From contig MLAK01001017.1 of assembly GCA_001839685.1 (NCBI GenBank), forward strand, positions 1-38,926: DNA of 38,926 nucleotides, given 5' to 3'. The DNA comes from Tritrichomonas foetus (lineage: Eukaryota; Parabasalia; Tritrichomonadida; Tritrichomonadidae). Numbering within the stretch: position 1 is the first letter of the stretch; the number at the start of each line of letters is the position of its first letter. Shown in pieces: positions 29,451-38,647 of this stretch. Position numbers and translations under genes: made by a program. The notes under the pieces are model-generated. The model did not search any database. It was not told where the DNA came from and was given only the letters and a program-made list of their open reading frames with translations.

Positions 29451-30946
29451 GTTCATTATAAATATTTCTTTTTCATTAAAAAATATTTTTTCAAAGACTA
29501 ATAATCTCTTTTTATTGTTTCTTGTTTTGTTTTTGCTTATCTTTGCTTGTTCAATAATAAAAAAAATGAACTAGCATATAAAGTACTTTCATTTTTCACC
29601 ATGCGTTTCTATCCGAATGATGATTATTAAAACAAATTTGGATTCATGAAAAGGAAACAGAAATGTTTAATTACAGTGAAATAGTAGTAATTTTACGGGA
29701 ATATTTATGTCAATATTAGTGATTTTCTCATTTGTAATTTTCTTAATTAAGTATCTGATTATAATTATGCTTATATAAAGTTTATTAGCAATTTTTGACA
29801 GTTTCAATGTAATTTTTTTCGGGATCAGCGATGAATCAAGATGAAATTAATGCAAAAAAGTTAATTTTGGACGAAGCCAGATACTTTTCGAGTTTTTGAA
29901 TGGTATGATTGAAATATTTCAATAGGAAATCGAAACTATTCTTATGCTAATATCTGTTTTCTTAAAGCTATTTCATGAGAGAAAATTATTTTTTCCAATG
30001 TAAAATACTTTCTTTTTCAATATAAATTTGACAGAATCATAATATATTCCAATATCATTGATATACATGCGATGGAAAGATAATTTAAAACTGCATTCAA
30101 AATGATGATCAGAAAGAATTGTCTCACAAACTATAGAAAAAAGTGGATCAAAAACACTTGAATTTTTGAAAAAGTTTGAAGCCATTTTAAGCAATGACGA
30201 AAAAAATAATCGAATACTCCTTCTCTCTTTGAAAAGAGTCGACATTTACCTTTGAACAATCTTCTAAATATGGATTCGGAATAATTTTCCACAGATAAAG
30301 TCTTGAATGAGTGATTCATTCAGAGGTCATTATAAACGATAGTTTCACAACTAAAATAAAAAAGCAACTTTTTCATTAATTGTAGTGATCCATCATAAAA
30401 CATATTTATCTTAAATATCATCTCCTAAAATAGTATATAATTAATGATATAAGATGACAAGATATTTCTAATATAAATTATAAACAATAAACGCCATACG
30501 AATTACAAATCGAGTTATATCTTAAAATGAAGTGATTTTGAGTCTTCATATCGTTTTTCACATAACTTTTTGAGGAAAAGAAGAAATCATTTCACGGCAA
30601 ATTGAAAACTATTGGACAAAATAAAATATTCAATTTTCGTAAACGAAACAATAGAATACAAAGAATCTTATCAAAAAAAGATGACGATAGAACTGATAAA
30701 AAACTTTCATAAAAGTTTACAAACAATACAAAAAGTTATTGAACAATACTTTTTCAGATAGCTTATTTTAGAATAACATAATGAAAAAGTTTTGATTCAA
30801 ATGGAAATGATGTTACATTAGCATTGATTTAAAAAGTTTCCAAAATATATTAAAAAGTGTAACATCGAATTTATTCAAAAAATCTGAAAAAGTAAAAAAG
30901 TGGAAATAGTGATTTTATCAAAAAATATTCGAAAGCATTTTGGTAA
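29451..30946. other. AT-rich intergenic stretch
   Basis: Between the CDC50 gene and the RasGEF gene. Minus-strand ORFs at 29973-30319 overlap each other and are low in complexity. Nothing is supported. Confidence 0.45.
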
Positions 30947-33373
30947 ATGGAATTGACAACAATCGACTTTGATTCAAAAACTCCTGATGAAATCAGAGAG
31001 ATGACAGAAGCTCTCCGTGCGGAAGCAAATAAACTCAAAGAGCAACAAGATAACAACGAAAGACTGATTCGAGAGGGCCGCGAAAACGTACGAAAGCTCA
31101 TTCCGAACGTAACAGAATTCCAAGAGATTGCAAACCGTCGAGCCGAACAGCTTGAGCGACGAAGACGCTACGAAAGGAAGATTTTGTCAATCTATAATCG
31201 TTTTCCATCAATTCTCAACGCTGACCAACCGCAAATTATCTCGACTGATATTCAAATCCTCAACCGTCAGCTTGAACTCATCGAAAAGCGCGAACAAGCA
31301 GCCAAGGCACAAATCGCAGAATTAACCAAAAAACAAGAAAGACTCGAACAGGTTATCGTCGATCTTAGACGCCAAAACCGTCTCCAGACAGACCTCATGG
31401 TTCAACGTGATCAAGATAAGGCTCAACTCACTCATACCCTCAAACAAGAATTAGAAGCCTCCAAGACTCTCTACGTGTCAGATGGTCGTTCAATTGAAAG
31501 GAAAACAACAGTGGCTGAAAATGTTACAGCTGATTTGAATAATCAGTTAAATTCGCTCAAAACCCAATTCGAAACATTATCCAAGCAGCGAGTTTCAGTA
31601 ATGCAAAATGCGCCAACACAGAACGCAATGATATCTCAGAAGATTGTTCAGAAGCAGCAAGACCTTCTGAAATCGATCGATACATTCATCAATTGGTGGA
31701 GCGGCCGTAGAATGCTCAGGCATTATACAGACAGGCAAGAATTCCTGACTGGCGTTGAAACCAAGACGCAAGAAAGAAATGACCAAAGCTACAAATCAAT
31801 CGAATTTATCAAGCGTGGAAACTCTTCACGTGTTGAAGAATTGAAGTCACTCCAAAACATGAACACACAGCTTGCAAATTCGATTAAAGAGAAGCAGGCC
31901 AAAAGAACTGAACTTGATGAAAGAAAACAAGACCTTTTGAAATCTTTCAAACCTTTACCAAAGGATGTCGATGCACAATTGAAGTCATTGAGAGAACAGA
32001 AAATTGCTCTCAATAATCGTGCAAAGTCTCTCGACATCGAATTGCAGGTTCTTGGTGTAAACGGACCAAATCGCGCTGAAGCACGCTATGAAGATGCCCG
32101 TCGTCACTACCGTTCGCAAATTCAGACTGCTGCTCGTTTGAAGAAGAGCATTGCAAACTTGAAACAACTGGCAAGCGATCACAATAATGGACCAAAGAAC
32201 CAATTTGTTACACCACTCACTACTATACAAGATTCTCGTCTCCTTCTATCCGAAGATGCCCCATACGTTGTACAAGCAGCTTCCCTCGAATTATTGGAGA
32301 AACTCGTATTCAATCCAGCCAACGATGATCGCGACTTCTACACTGGTCTCCTTGTTTTCGTTCATACTGAGAAGCTCGATATGCAAAGCTTCGTACAAGC
32401 ACTCATCAGCTTCCACAACAACAGCGAATACGTTCAATATCGCGAAGAAAGATTGAAGGATCTTGTTGAAATTTGGCGCAAATGGTTCCCCAACGATTTC
32501 CAAGATGCACAAACTAGGTCAATTCTTTCTCCATTGATTAACCTTGTTGGTATCACTGGAATGTATGATGTTCAACCTCCACTTAAGGTGAATGTTGTAT
32601 TCAACACAAACGTTCCATTCAACGCCAAGGAAACAAAGATTCCATTCTGCGCATCACCATTGATCATTGCTGAACACTTCACCTACCAAGAATTGATCAT
32701 TTTGAGAAACATCCAAGCTTCTGAATTCGTCGGATGTGGCTGGACATCAACTGACAAATGGACCAAAGCTCCACACATCATGAAGATGACTGAACACTTC
32801 AACTTCATCTCCCAATGGATCGTTTTCTCATTAATCAGCACTGAAGGTGTTGAAGAAAGAATTGCTTTGCTTGAACGTTGGATCCAAATCATGGATGCTG
32901 CAGCCGAAATTGTAAACTTCCAGCTTGTTTTCGAAATTTATGCAGCACTTTGTAATCCAGCAATCACACACCTTCAATCCACATGGCAAGGACTTGCATC
33001 CGAAACAATGGATGTCTACAGGAGATATGCAAATTTGGCTTCACCATCAGCAAGATTTGCCAATTATCGCAACGAACTCGAAAAATTCCCACCTGAAACA
33101 ATCGTTCCATACATTGGTCCATTCCTTACCTCCCTTGTGTATATCTCCGATGGTAATCCTTCAAAGAAGGCACTTCCAAATGTCTCTGAACCAGTTATCA
33201 ATTTCCAGAAGTTCAGAAGCTACGCAAACGTGTTGAATGACATCATGGTCCCATGGGGCAAGGATATGGTTTTCTACCTTAACGAAGATCTCCTCAAGCG
33301 TATCCAGAACATTCCACCTGTCGAGTTGTCTGAAAGTGAGCTCTTCCAGAGATCACAGAAATTAAAGACATAA
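30947..33373 (+). CDS. RasGEF (CDC25-homology) protein with coiled-coil N-terminus
   Basis: 808 aa. Residues ~12-415 are long charged coiled-coil segments (for example EALRAEANKLKEQQDNNERL and ELTKKQERLEQVIVDLRRQ) interrupted near 245-265 by the aromatic patch INWWSGRRMLRHYTDRQEF. Residues ~425-535 look like the RasGEF N-terminal (REM) domain: DFYTGLLVFVHTEKLDMQSF, YREERLKDLVEIWRKWFP. Residues ~570-795 are the catalytic CDC25 domain: IIAEHFTYQELIILRNI, PHIMKMTEHFNFISQWIVFSLI, NFQLVFEIYAAL, RRYANLASPSARFANYRNEL and PYIGPFLTSLVYISDGNP. It should load GTP onto a Ras/Rap-type GTPase. The coiled coil probably dimerises it or tethers it to membrane or cytoskeleton. Codon use is more GC-rich than the flanks. 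The ATG at 30947 has no clear initiator. Confidence 0.92.
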   Translation: MELTTIDFDSKTPDEIREMTEALRAEANKLKEQQDNNERLIREGRENVRKLIPNVTEFQEIANRRAEQLERRRRYERKILSIYNRFPSILNADQPQIISTDIQILNRQLELIEKREQAAKAQIAELTKKQERLEQVIVDLRRQNRLQTDLMVQRDQDKAQLTHTLKQELEASKTLYVSDGRSIERKTTVAENVTADLNNQLNSLKTQFETLSKQRVSVMQNAPTQNAMISQKIVQKQQDLLKSIDTFINWWSGRRMLRHYTDRQEFLTGVETKTQERNDQSYKSIEFIKRGNSSRVEELKSLQNMNTQLANSIKEKQAKRTELDERKQDLLKSFKPLPKDVDAQLKSLREQKIALNNRAKSLDIELQVLGVNGPNRAEARYEDARRHYRSQIQTAARLKKSIANLKQLASDHNNGPKNQFVTPLTTIQDSRLLLSEDAPYVVQAASLELLEKLVFNPANDDRDFYTGLLVFVHTEKLDMQSFVQALISFHNNSEYVQYREERLKDLVEIWRKWFPNDFQDAQTRSILSPLINLVGITGMYDVQPPLKVNVVFNTNVPFNAKETKIPFCASPLIIAEHFTYQELIILRNIQASEFVGCGWTSTDKWTKAPHIMKMTEHFNFISQWIVFSLISTEGVEERIALLERWIQIMDAAAEIVNFQLVFEIYAALCNPAITHLQSTWQGLASETMDVYRRYANLASPSARFANYRNELEKFPPETIVPYIGPFLTSLVYISDGNPSKKALPNVSEPVINFQKFRSYANVLNDIMVPWGKDMVFYLNEDLLKRIQNIPPVELSESELFQRSQKLKT

Positions 33374-33831
33374 TTCACCATATACATCTTGGTATATTTA
33401 CATTTGATCGATTAAAATTGATGAATAATACCTTTTTTCTTTCTTTTATTTCATTGTTTCATTTCGTTGTTTGTTTCATTTGATGATTGTGATTATTTCT
33501 GAGAGATATCGAATGTTTTTGGGTGAACTTCTTTTTGAATCAATGGAATGTCTAACCTATTTGAATCACTTGTTATTTAATTGTGATTGTGTTGTTTCAT
33601 ATTGATGAAGCTTTCATGTTATGACTCCATGTTTTCAAATGGTCAAAAAAGTGTTCTGCATTATCTTCAGCAATTGTTGAGAGACAAAGATGTTCATTTA
33701 ACTTGTCAAATTTCCAAACAAGAAGATAAAAAACAAACAAGAGAATATTAAAGCATAATAACAGATTTAATACAAAATAAAATAAATAAATTCATACAAC
33801 GAATCCATCAGATGAACACAATATATTCCAA
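33374..33831. other. convergent 3' intergenic region
   Basis: Separates the 3' ends of the RasGEF gene and the RBM22-like gene. It is AT-rich with nothing recognised. Confidence 0.5.
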
Positions 33832-34740
33832 TCATTGAATCTGCAATTTTCCATTAACAAATTTCGGCATAGTTGATGCATCAAATTCTATTCCTTCATA
33901 TGGAAGAGGCATATCGTAATCAAATATCCTATTCAGTGATGGAGCAGTCATTGGATTCTTCACTTCCAACTTCTTCACATCGCCCTCATTAAAAACTCCT
34001 TCATTTTTATTTTCATTTTCATGTTCATGTTCATCTTCTTCATTTTCCTTTTCTTTGTTTGAGGTGAAAATTTTCTGGTCGATGAGAAGCAGCTTTTCGA
34101 TGACGGCCTGGCCGTTTGGATCGACTGTTCCAAGGTACCTTCCGCGGATTCCGAATTTGGTCCAATCAGGCGAATGCGTCCCCGGCGCGGGAAGCTCGTG
34201 CGAGAAGTAGCAGGACGCCCCGTGCGTGCACTCGTTCGAGAGCCACTGCGGGCAGACTGGCGCCTTTTTGAAGGATAGATATGGGTCGCTGGCGACGACC
34301 TGCTGCACGCGAGTAATGGTCACCGGATCGAGGTGGAGGATTCGCTCTCTGAGTGAGCCGTCCATCCAATTTTCATTATTTTCGATTTGTCTGTCTTGAA
34401 GGCGGTTGTTGTACCATCGACGAGCTGTTGACTTGTAGTCCTCCTGTTGCATGTGGAGGAGCTTGTTTCTGACGACGACTGGGATTCCGAAATCGAGATC
34501 GAATAATGAGACTTGGCAGACGTTCGCTGTTTTGGCGCAGATTTGACAGATCAATGTTTTGAAAGGAACTCCGTCGATTCTCCAAAAGAAAACTGAAAAA
34601 GGGCGTTCGCATATTGCGCATTCGCGGCTGAGCCTTGCTTTCGTCATTTGAAAATGTTTGTCCTTTGGCAGGATTCCTTGATAAACAAGAGGGAACTTTG
34701 GATCGAGGAGATCAAGAAGAGATGATGGAGTTGCTGTCAT
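33832..34740 (-). CDS. RBM22: RBM22/SLT11(ECM2)-like pre-mRNA splicing factor
   Basis: 302 aa from ATG 34740; the longer reading needs a TTG start and is rejected. RBM22/Slt11/Ecm2 binds U6 snRNA and the intron in the activated spliceosome. Matching features are a zinc region RECAICERPFSVFFWRIDG...ICQICAKTANVCQVSLFDLDFGIPV (C41, C44, C65, C68, C75), a short RRWYNNRLQDRQIE segment (108-120) like that of RBM22, a CCCH finger PVCPQWLSNECTHGASCYFSHELP (C163, C171, C177, H181) and GRYLGTVDPNGQAVIEKLL (200-218) at the RYYGINDP position. The RRM that normally follows is missing; instead an acidic EDEHEHENENKNEG stretch and a ~50-residue tail end the protein. An initiator-like TCATA lies 6 nt upstream. 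The family assignment rests on motif order. Confidence 0.85.
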   Translation of the reverse strand: MTATPSSLLDLLDPKFPLVYQGILPKDKHFQMTKARLSRECAICERPFSVFFWRIDGVPFKTLICQICAKTANVCQVSLFDLDFGIPVVVRNKLLHMQQEDYKSTARRWYNNRLQDRQIENNENWMDGSLRERILHLDPVTITRVQQVVASDPYLSFKKAPVCPQWLSNECTHGASCYFSHELPAPGTHSPDWTKFGIRGRYLGTVDPNGQAVIEKLLLIDQKIFTSNKEKENEEDEHEHENENKNEGVFNEGDVKKLEVKNPMTAPSLNRIFDYDMPLPYEGIEFDASTMPKFVNGKLQIQ

Positions 34741-34743
34741 ATT

Positions 34744-34748
34744 TATGA
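34744..34748 (-). promoter_or_regulatory. initiator (Inr)-like TCATA of the RBM22-like gene
   Basis: On the minus strand TCATA precedes the ATG at 34740, with A+1 six bases upstream. It matches the trichomonad initiator consensus and supports the shorter start. Confidence 0.6.
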
Positions 34749-34937
34749 ATCGATTCGAAGGAGAATTCCTTATGTTAATTACTGTTTGGTTAACCAAATA
34801 TCAACCATATAATCATAGAAAACCATTTCTGTGTTTTAAACCATATAAATACTGAAAAAGTAGATATATAGTTTTAGTTATATCTAGTTAACAATTCGGA
34901 TATTAACTTTTGGTAATTATTTAATATTTCTACATAA

Positions 34938-35366
34938 ATGAATCTACCTAACACAAAAAGTAGATCATCAGTATTGGTTAGGCATATAAAAGGTGAGGAG
35001 TGGCTTTGCTCGACTCCTAGACGATGTTTTTTAACATCAACATCAAAAGATGGATCAGCGCCATCAGCAATGAGCTTTTTACTGTTGGCGCTTGGTGTCT
35101 CTGCATGTGATAATGTAAGGTATATCTTAGAAGACAACAAAATTAAAATTAATTCCATGAAATCTACAATTTCTGGTGAATGGCAAAAAAATCCAAGATG
35201 CTTCAAAGAGATAAAAGTGAAATTTGATGTAGATTCACCTGATGCATCCAAAGAAGAAATTGCACACGTGGCAGATATTGTATTGGACTCGATTTGTCCT
35301 ATTTCAAACACCATTAAAATGAAACCAAAAATAACCATGAAAGGAGTGCTCGCAAATATTGATTAA
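34938..35366 (+). CDS. OsmC-family peroxide-detoxifying protein
   Basis: 142 aa, about the size of OsmC/Ohr proteins. These are small dimeric thiol peroxidases that reduce organic hydroperoxides. Seen here are LLLALGVSACDNVRYI with Cys57, the helix that carries the first active-site cysteine, a FKEIKVKFDVDSPDASKEEI strand-helix (89-108), and IVLDSICPISNTIKM with Cys120, the second active-site cysteine in the usual C-P-(V/I)-S context. In Trichomonas vaginalis an OsmC protein works in hydrogenosomes. The N-terminus here (MNLPNTKSRSSVLVRHIKG) has Ser/Arg but no certain presequence, so the location is open. A 154-codon ORF on the opposite strand is a shadow. No clear initiator precedes the ATG. 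Confidence 0.82.
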   Translation: MNLPNTKSRSSVLVRHIKGEEWLCSTPRRCFLTSTSKDGSAPSAMSFLLLALGVSACDNVRYILEDNKIKINSMKSTISGEWQKNPRCFKEIKVKFDVDSPDASKEEIAHVADIVLDSICPISNTIKMKPKITMKGVLANID

Positions 35367-35771
35367 TTTTATTATATTTGTAAATCAAAATAGAACAATT
35401 CTTATTTTTTTCGTTATTTTCTAATTCATACTTTCACTTTTTTGTGTTTTTTCATGACAAATTGGCTATCCATGATAGTCTTTCATGAAAATTTTTCACA
35501 ACATTTTGTTGAATTATTGAGAGAAACAGAAAATATCATATTTTCAGAGAATGAAGTTAATTCAATGAACTTATCCATCATCCTAACCAATGCATTTCAT
35601 TTTAACATGGCAATTTTATTAAGTTTTATCTGAAAATATAGTTTGTTAAAAATACAGTTTGTTAAAAATACAGTTTGTTAAAAAAAAATACCCAAAATTA
35701 TCAGAGAAAAACCATTTGATAAAAACAAACAAACAATTTATTCGCATATTCAAACAAAACAAACACAAAAA
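35367..35771. other. convergent 3' intergenic region
   Basis: Between the OsmC gene and the basic protein gene. It contains a threefold ACAGTTTGTTAAAAAT-type short repeat at about 35639-35687. The 63-codon + ORF at 35442-35633 is not supported. Confidence 0.45.
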
Positions 35772-36743
35772 TCATTCGTCCGCAAGTGGTGAATTTGAAA
35801 CTAAAACGCTTCCTTTTACACTCAGAGAATCTGGATCATTTTCAATATTACTTCTACTTTTTCTAGCAGCATTTAAAATACTTGCCGCACTTCTTAAATT
35901 CTTATTGACGCCGCTGTTGTTTACGCTTCTTCGTAATGCTACCATACTTTTTCGACTTTTTTCTGCTGTTTTCTTATGCCAATCGACTCCGTTTTCTTTC
36001 TGCTTTTGGTAAAAGTCATTTAATACAGAAACAGACATTCTAAACGGGAAATGAGAAGGATCACTTCCTTTGTATTTTTTAATTGCAATTTTTGGTTTTT
36101 CAGGAACTTTTATCAAGTTTAAATCGCACGAATGTACGCCATGTTCATTTACAGCTAAGGGACTTTTTTCGGTTGATTCTTCATTTTTTTCTTTCCCGGG
36201 CGTGGATTTTTTACTTCCTTTAGAATTCAAACTTTTCATGCTTGCTTTGGCGGAATTAACTTTGGATTTTTTTGTTTCATTTTGGAGTTTTTTTGGTCTT
36301 GGAGTTTGCCTCAAAGGTTCGCTTGATGTTTTTGGTCTCCTTCCTGAAGCCTTGGAATGTGAATGTTTATCTTTGTATTTTGCGGAGTTGAAGTTTGGAA
36401 GCGTGGCTGCTTGAAAATTAGGCTGTACATCAAATGGACAAGTCATTAAAACCGTATTTGTGAATGAATCGTCATCACAATATGAAGATTCTGGGCTGGC
36501 AATATTATTTAATTTAACGACTGTAGGACGATATGTTTTCGCGAAATCGATTGGGATTTGTTGATTTAGATTGACTCCTGTCTTTGGAAGAGAAAATAAC
36601 GTCCAACTGAGACCTTGATTCTTTACTCTCATTGTTGATGATTCCCATCCACCAAAGACAATATCTCGTGCATCATATTCGTGTTGTTCAAATCCGACGT
36701 CTTTCATTGAAAAAAGGCCTTTGGGCTTCTTGATTTTCCGCAT
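35772..36743 (-). CDS. hypothetical basic, low-complexity protein (323 aa)
   Basis: ATG 36743 to TGA 35772. An N-terminal ~110 residues of mixed composition (MRKIKKPKGLFSMKDVGFEQ; RDIVFGGWESSTMRVKNQG; a CPFDVQPNF segment) are followed by a Lys/Ser-rich disordered stretch (~125-195: RRPKTSSEPLRQTPRPKKLQ, KGSKKSTPGKEKN). Then come a more ordered part (HSCDLNLIKVPEKPKIAIKK; FPFRMSVSVLNDFYQKQ) and a basic helical tail with SRKSMVALRRSVNN and NLRSAASILNAARKS. There are no membrane spans or catalytic motifs. Many Ser/Thr-Pro sites suggest phosphorylation. It could be a cytoskeletal or nuclear protein, which is inference. It sits among conserved genes with no sign of transfer. Confidence 0.75.
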   Translation of the reverse strand: MRKIKKPKGLFSMKDVGFEQHEYDARDIVFGGWESSTMRVKNQGLSWTLFSLPKTGVNLNQQIPIDFAKTYRPTVVKLNNIASPESSYCDDDSFTNTVLMTCPFDVQPNFQAATLPNFNSAKYKDKHSHSKASGRRPKTSSEPLRQTPRPKKLQNETKKSKVNSAKASMKSLNSKGSKKSTPGKEKNEESTEKSPLAVNEHGVHSCDLNLIKVPEKPKIAIKKYKGSDPSHFPFRMSVSVLNDFYQKQKENGVDWHKKTAEKSRKSMVALRRSVNNSGVNKNLRSAASILNAARKSRSNIENDPDSLSVKGSVLVSNSPLADE

Positions 36744-37319
36744 TTGAAGATTTTAAACTATTTCATATCACATGTCCAATATTTTCGTTTCAATTCACAT
36801 TTCCACTCTTCATGATTGAAATCACTTTAAAAACTTCAATTAAAATATCTATTAAGTGAATATATACATAAAATGTGTGGATTGGCAACTATATTTAAAT
36901 ATTTGAGTTCATAATTCACAAATTATTCATAAAAACGATTTTTTCAATAATCGAAATTTCATTCATATAATCAATAAGGTGAACCACTTAAAGATATAAA
37001 TAATGAATGTGACTCAATTTCAGATTTATATTCAATAAAAAAGAAAAAGAAAAAAACTCAAATTAAATAATTCTTTTTTTCACATTCATTTTAAAAAAAG
37101 AAGAAAAATTCATTAAATAAGAAAGAAAGAAACAATTACACTTCTGTATGACGACCAAATTTGAGAAATATTATTTTCTTAAAAATGTGAATTTTGTATT
37201 TCCGACTTGGCTTTTGGCCACAGTGCAGAGGTGGAAACAATCATTCTCGAAAGACAAAAAAAGAGAAACATTATTCAGATGATTTTAAAATTGAAAAAAA
37301 AGTGTAAATATATTTAAAA
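36744..37319. other. intergenic stretch
   Basis: Between the basic protein's start and the RING gene's 3' end. It is AT-rich with an A/G-rich segment (~37040-37130). Nothing is supported. Confidence 0.45.
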
Positions 37320-37790
37320 TTAAGAATTTGTGGAGATTTCCCATGGTTCCTGACACATTGGACATGTTCTGTTCTTGGCGAGCCATCTTTCGAGGCAGTG
37401 CAAATGAAATTCGTGATTGCATTTTCCGCGCTGCTTTGGGCAGGTTGATGGGTCGGTAATGCCCTGCGCCTGACAGTGAATGCATGGATCGGAAAGTAAG
37501 TTTCGGCAAATGATGCAGTTATCTTGAGCGACATTCGAAACTGATATATAAACTGGACAAAACTTTCGCATGACTAATTTCGGCTGTGCTTGTTCGACTG
37601 GGGCTCCGTCTGTTTCTGCTCCCCCTGCGTGGGATGCTCCTGCGGCTGCTCCGCGTGATGCGCCGCGGGCTCCTCGGGCGCCGCGTGCACCGCGTGCAGC
37701 GCCTCTTGAACCAGCTGGTCTGGCACCTGCTGGGCGAGCTCCAGCGGCCTTCTTTGGTGCTGGGGCTGGTTGGTTTGGTTCTTCCGACAT
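37320..37790 (-). CDS. RBX1: RBX-type RING-H2 protein, cullin-RING ligase subunit
   Basis: 156 aa from ATG 37790; a longer reading needs a GTG and is rejected. RBX proteins recruit E2 enzymes to cullins. The RING-H2 domain is DNCIICRNLLSDPCIHCQAQ...CPKQRGKCNHEFHLHCLERW...NRTCPMCQEPWEI, with ligands C92, C95, C103, C106, C117, C124, H126, H129, C132, C143 and C146. The C-N-H-x-F-H core and the third zinc cluster (C103, C106, C117) are diagnostic of the RBX/APC11 group. The last ligand is Cys, as in RBX2, whereas RBX1 has Asp, so RBX1 versus RBX2 is unsettled. Residues ~17-60 form an unusual Ala/Gly/Arg-rich extension (ARGARGARGARGASRG) in GC-rich DNA. The cullin-binding strand normally containing W-x-x-V-x-x-W reads FCPVYISVSNV here. 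Confidence 0.87.
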   Translation of the reverse strand: MSEEPNQPAPAPKKAAGARPAGARPAGSRGAARGARGARGARGASRGAAAGASHAGGAETDGAPVEQAQPKLVMRKFCPVYISVSNVAQDNCIICRNLLSDPCIHCQAQGITDPSTCPKQRGKCNHEFHLHCLERWLAKNRTCPMCQEPWEISTNS

Positions 37791-37833
37791 TTTTAAAAAT
37801 GCGCGTGACAATTCTGACACGATAATGTCGAAA

Positions 37834-37949
37834 GGTGAAATTATCACGAATTGAGATGGTGAAATATCCCATTAATTCAATAGTTTACAAAGTTTTCATT
37901 TCGTCACATTTGAAGATATGGTGAAATTATTACCTGTTAATGGTGAAAT
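37834..37949 (-). promoter_or_regulatory. four copies of ATTTCACC upstream of the RING gene
   Basis: On the gene's strand ATTTCACC occurs at 37834-37841, 37858-37865, 37920-37927 and 37942-37949. The nearest copy reads on into CCTTT and contains TCAC, so it could overlap the transcription start, leaving a leader of ~45 nt. A fifth copy lies on the other strand upstream of the eS25 gene (38706-38713). Confidence 0.45.
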
Positions 37950-38289
37950 AGAGATTTAGAAGGCCAATTTCCACAAAATCCAGAAATTTTGCCAAGCTAA
38001 TTAGCCAAATATCATATTCAAAATATGATTACATATCCATTGAAATGCCTTCCAGGTTGATTATTATTTTACTGTGAACACTTTTCGTTAATTTGACTGT
38101 TTATTTGACCTTATATGTTCACGGTAAAATTCCCTCGAAGAGAGTTCGATTTCTTATCAGAAAGACTTTACATTTATAATATTTCCTATATTTTAGTTAT
38201 CCACTTCTTGATGGTTCTCGAAAAGGAATTAGTTTTCATATATAAAAGAATAAAAAAGAATGAAGCAATTATAACACAATGATCTGATT
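37950..38289. other. intergenic stretch
   Basis: Between the RING gene's upstream motif array and the eS25 3' end. Nothing else is recognised. Confidence 0.5.
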
Positions 38290-38640
38290 TTACTTCTTTG
38301 GTGCTTGCTTCTTTGGTGCTTGTTTCTTTGTGCTGACTGCTTTTGGTTGTTCTTCAGCAACTTCCTCAGCAGCAGCATCTCCACCAACGCGGCCATATGC
38401 GCGAAGTGTTGATGTGTGGATAAGGCAGACCATTTTGCCGTCGGCTTCAAGTTGAGCTAAAACTTTACGTGCGACTGTAAGAGAAACCTTGTAACGTTCG
38501 GCGAGTTTAGCTGGTGTGATTAATTTGCTCTTTGGAACGTTCTTTTCGACATCCTCAGCGATTTCTGTAAGGAGGACTGTTGCCCAATCCCTCTTTTCTT
38601 TGTTGGTTGTCTTTGTCCACTTCTTCTTGATTCCTGACAT
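38290..38640 (-). CDS. RPS25: 40S ribosomal protein eS25
   Basis: 116 aa, typical for eS25 of the small ribosomal subunit. The order of features is a basic N-terminus GIKKKWTKTTNKEKRDWATV, then the winged-helix core with the signature VPKSKLITPAKLAERYKVSLTVARKVLAQLEADGKM (about 35-70), then HTSTLRAYGR. The C-terminus is extended by ~30 residues: an Ala/Glu-rich stretch followed by the repeated KKQAPKKQAPKK, longer than most homologues. The ATG at 38640 is preceded by CCTTTTA, a CCTTT core like the alternative core-promoter motif described in Trichomonas, only ~7-8 nt upstream of the ATG. No intron is seen. Confidence 0.95.
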   Translation of the reverse strand: MSGIKKKWTKTTNKEKRDWATVLLTEIAEDVEKNVPKSKLITPAKLAERYKVSLTVARKVLAQLEADGKMVCLIHTSTLRAYGRVGGDAAAEEVAEEQPKAVSTKKQAPKKQAPKK

Positions 38641-38641
38641 T

Positions 38642-38647
38642 AAAAGG
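38642..38647 (-). promoter_or_regulatory. CCTTTT core-promoter-like motif of eS25
   Basis: CCTTTT on the minus strand, immediately upstream of the ATG at 38640. It matches the CCTTT-type core motif known from Trichomonas vaginalis promoters. It is a short motif, so the evidence is weak. Confidence 0.4.

Noticed and set aside
34741..34797. Upstream extension of the RBM22-like protein
   Set aside because: Requires a TTG start and would read through the initiator-like TCATA. The ATG at 34740 fits better.
34874..35338. 154-codon ORF antisense to the OsmC gene
   Set aside because: Shadow of the OsmC frame, which has family motifs and both active-site cysteines. The antisense peptide matches nothing I recognise.
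37791..37847. Upstream extension of the RING protein
   Set aside because: Requires a GTG start; the ATG at 37790 gives a normal protein.
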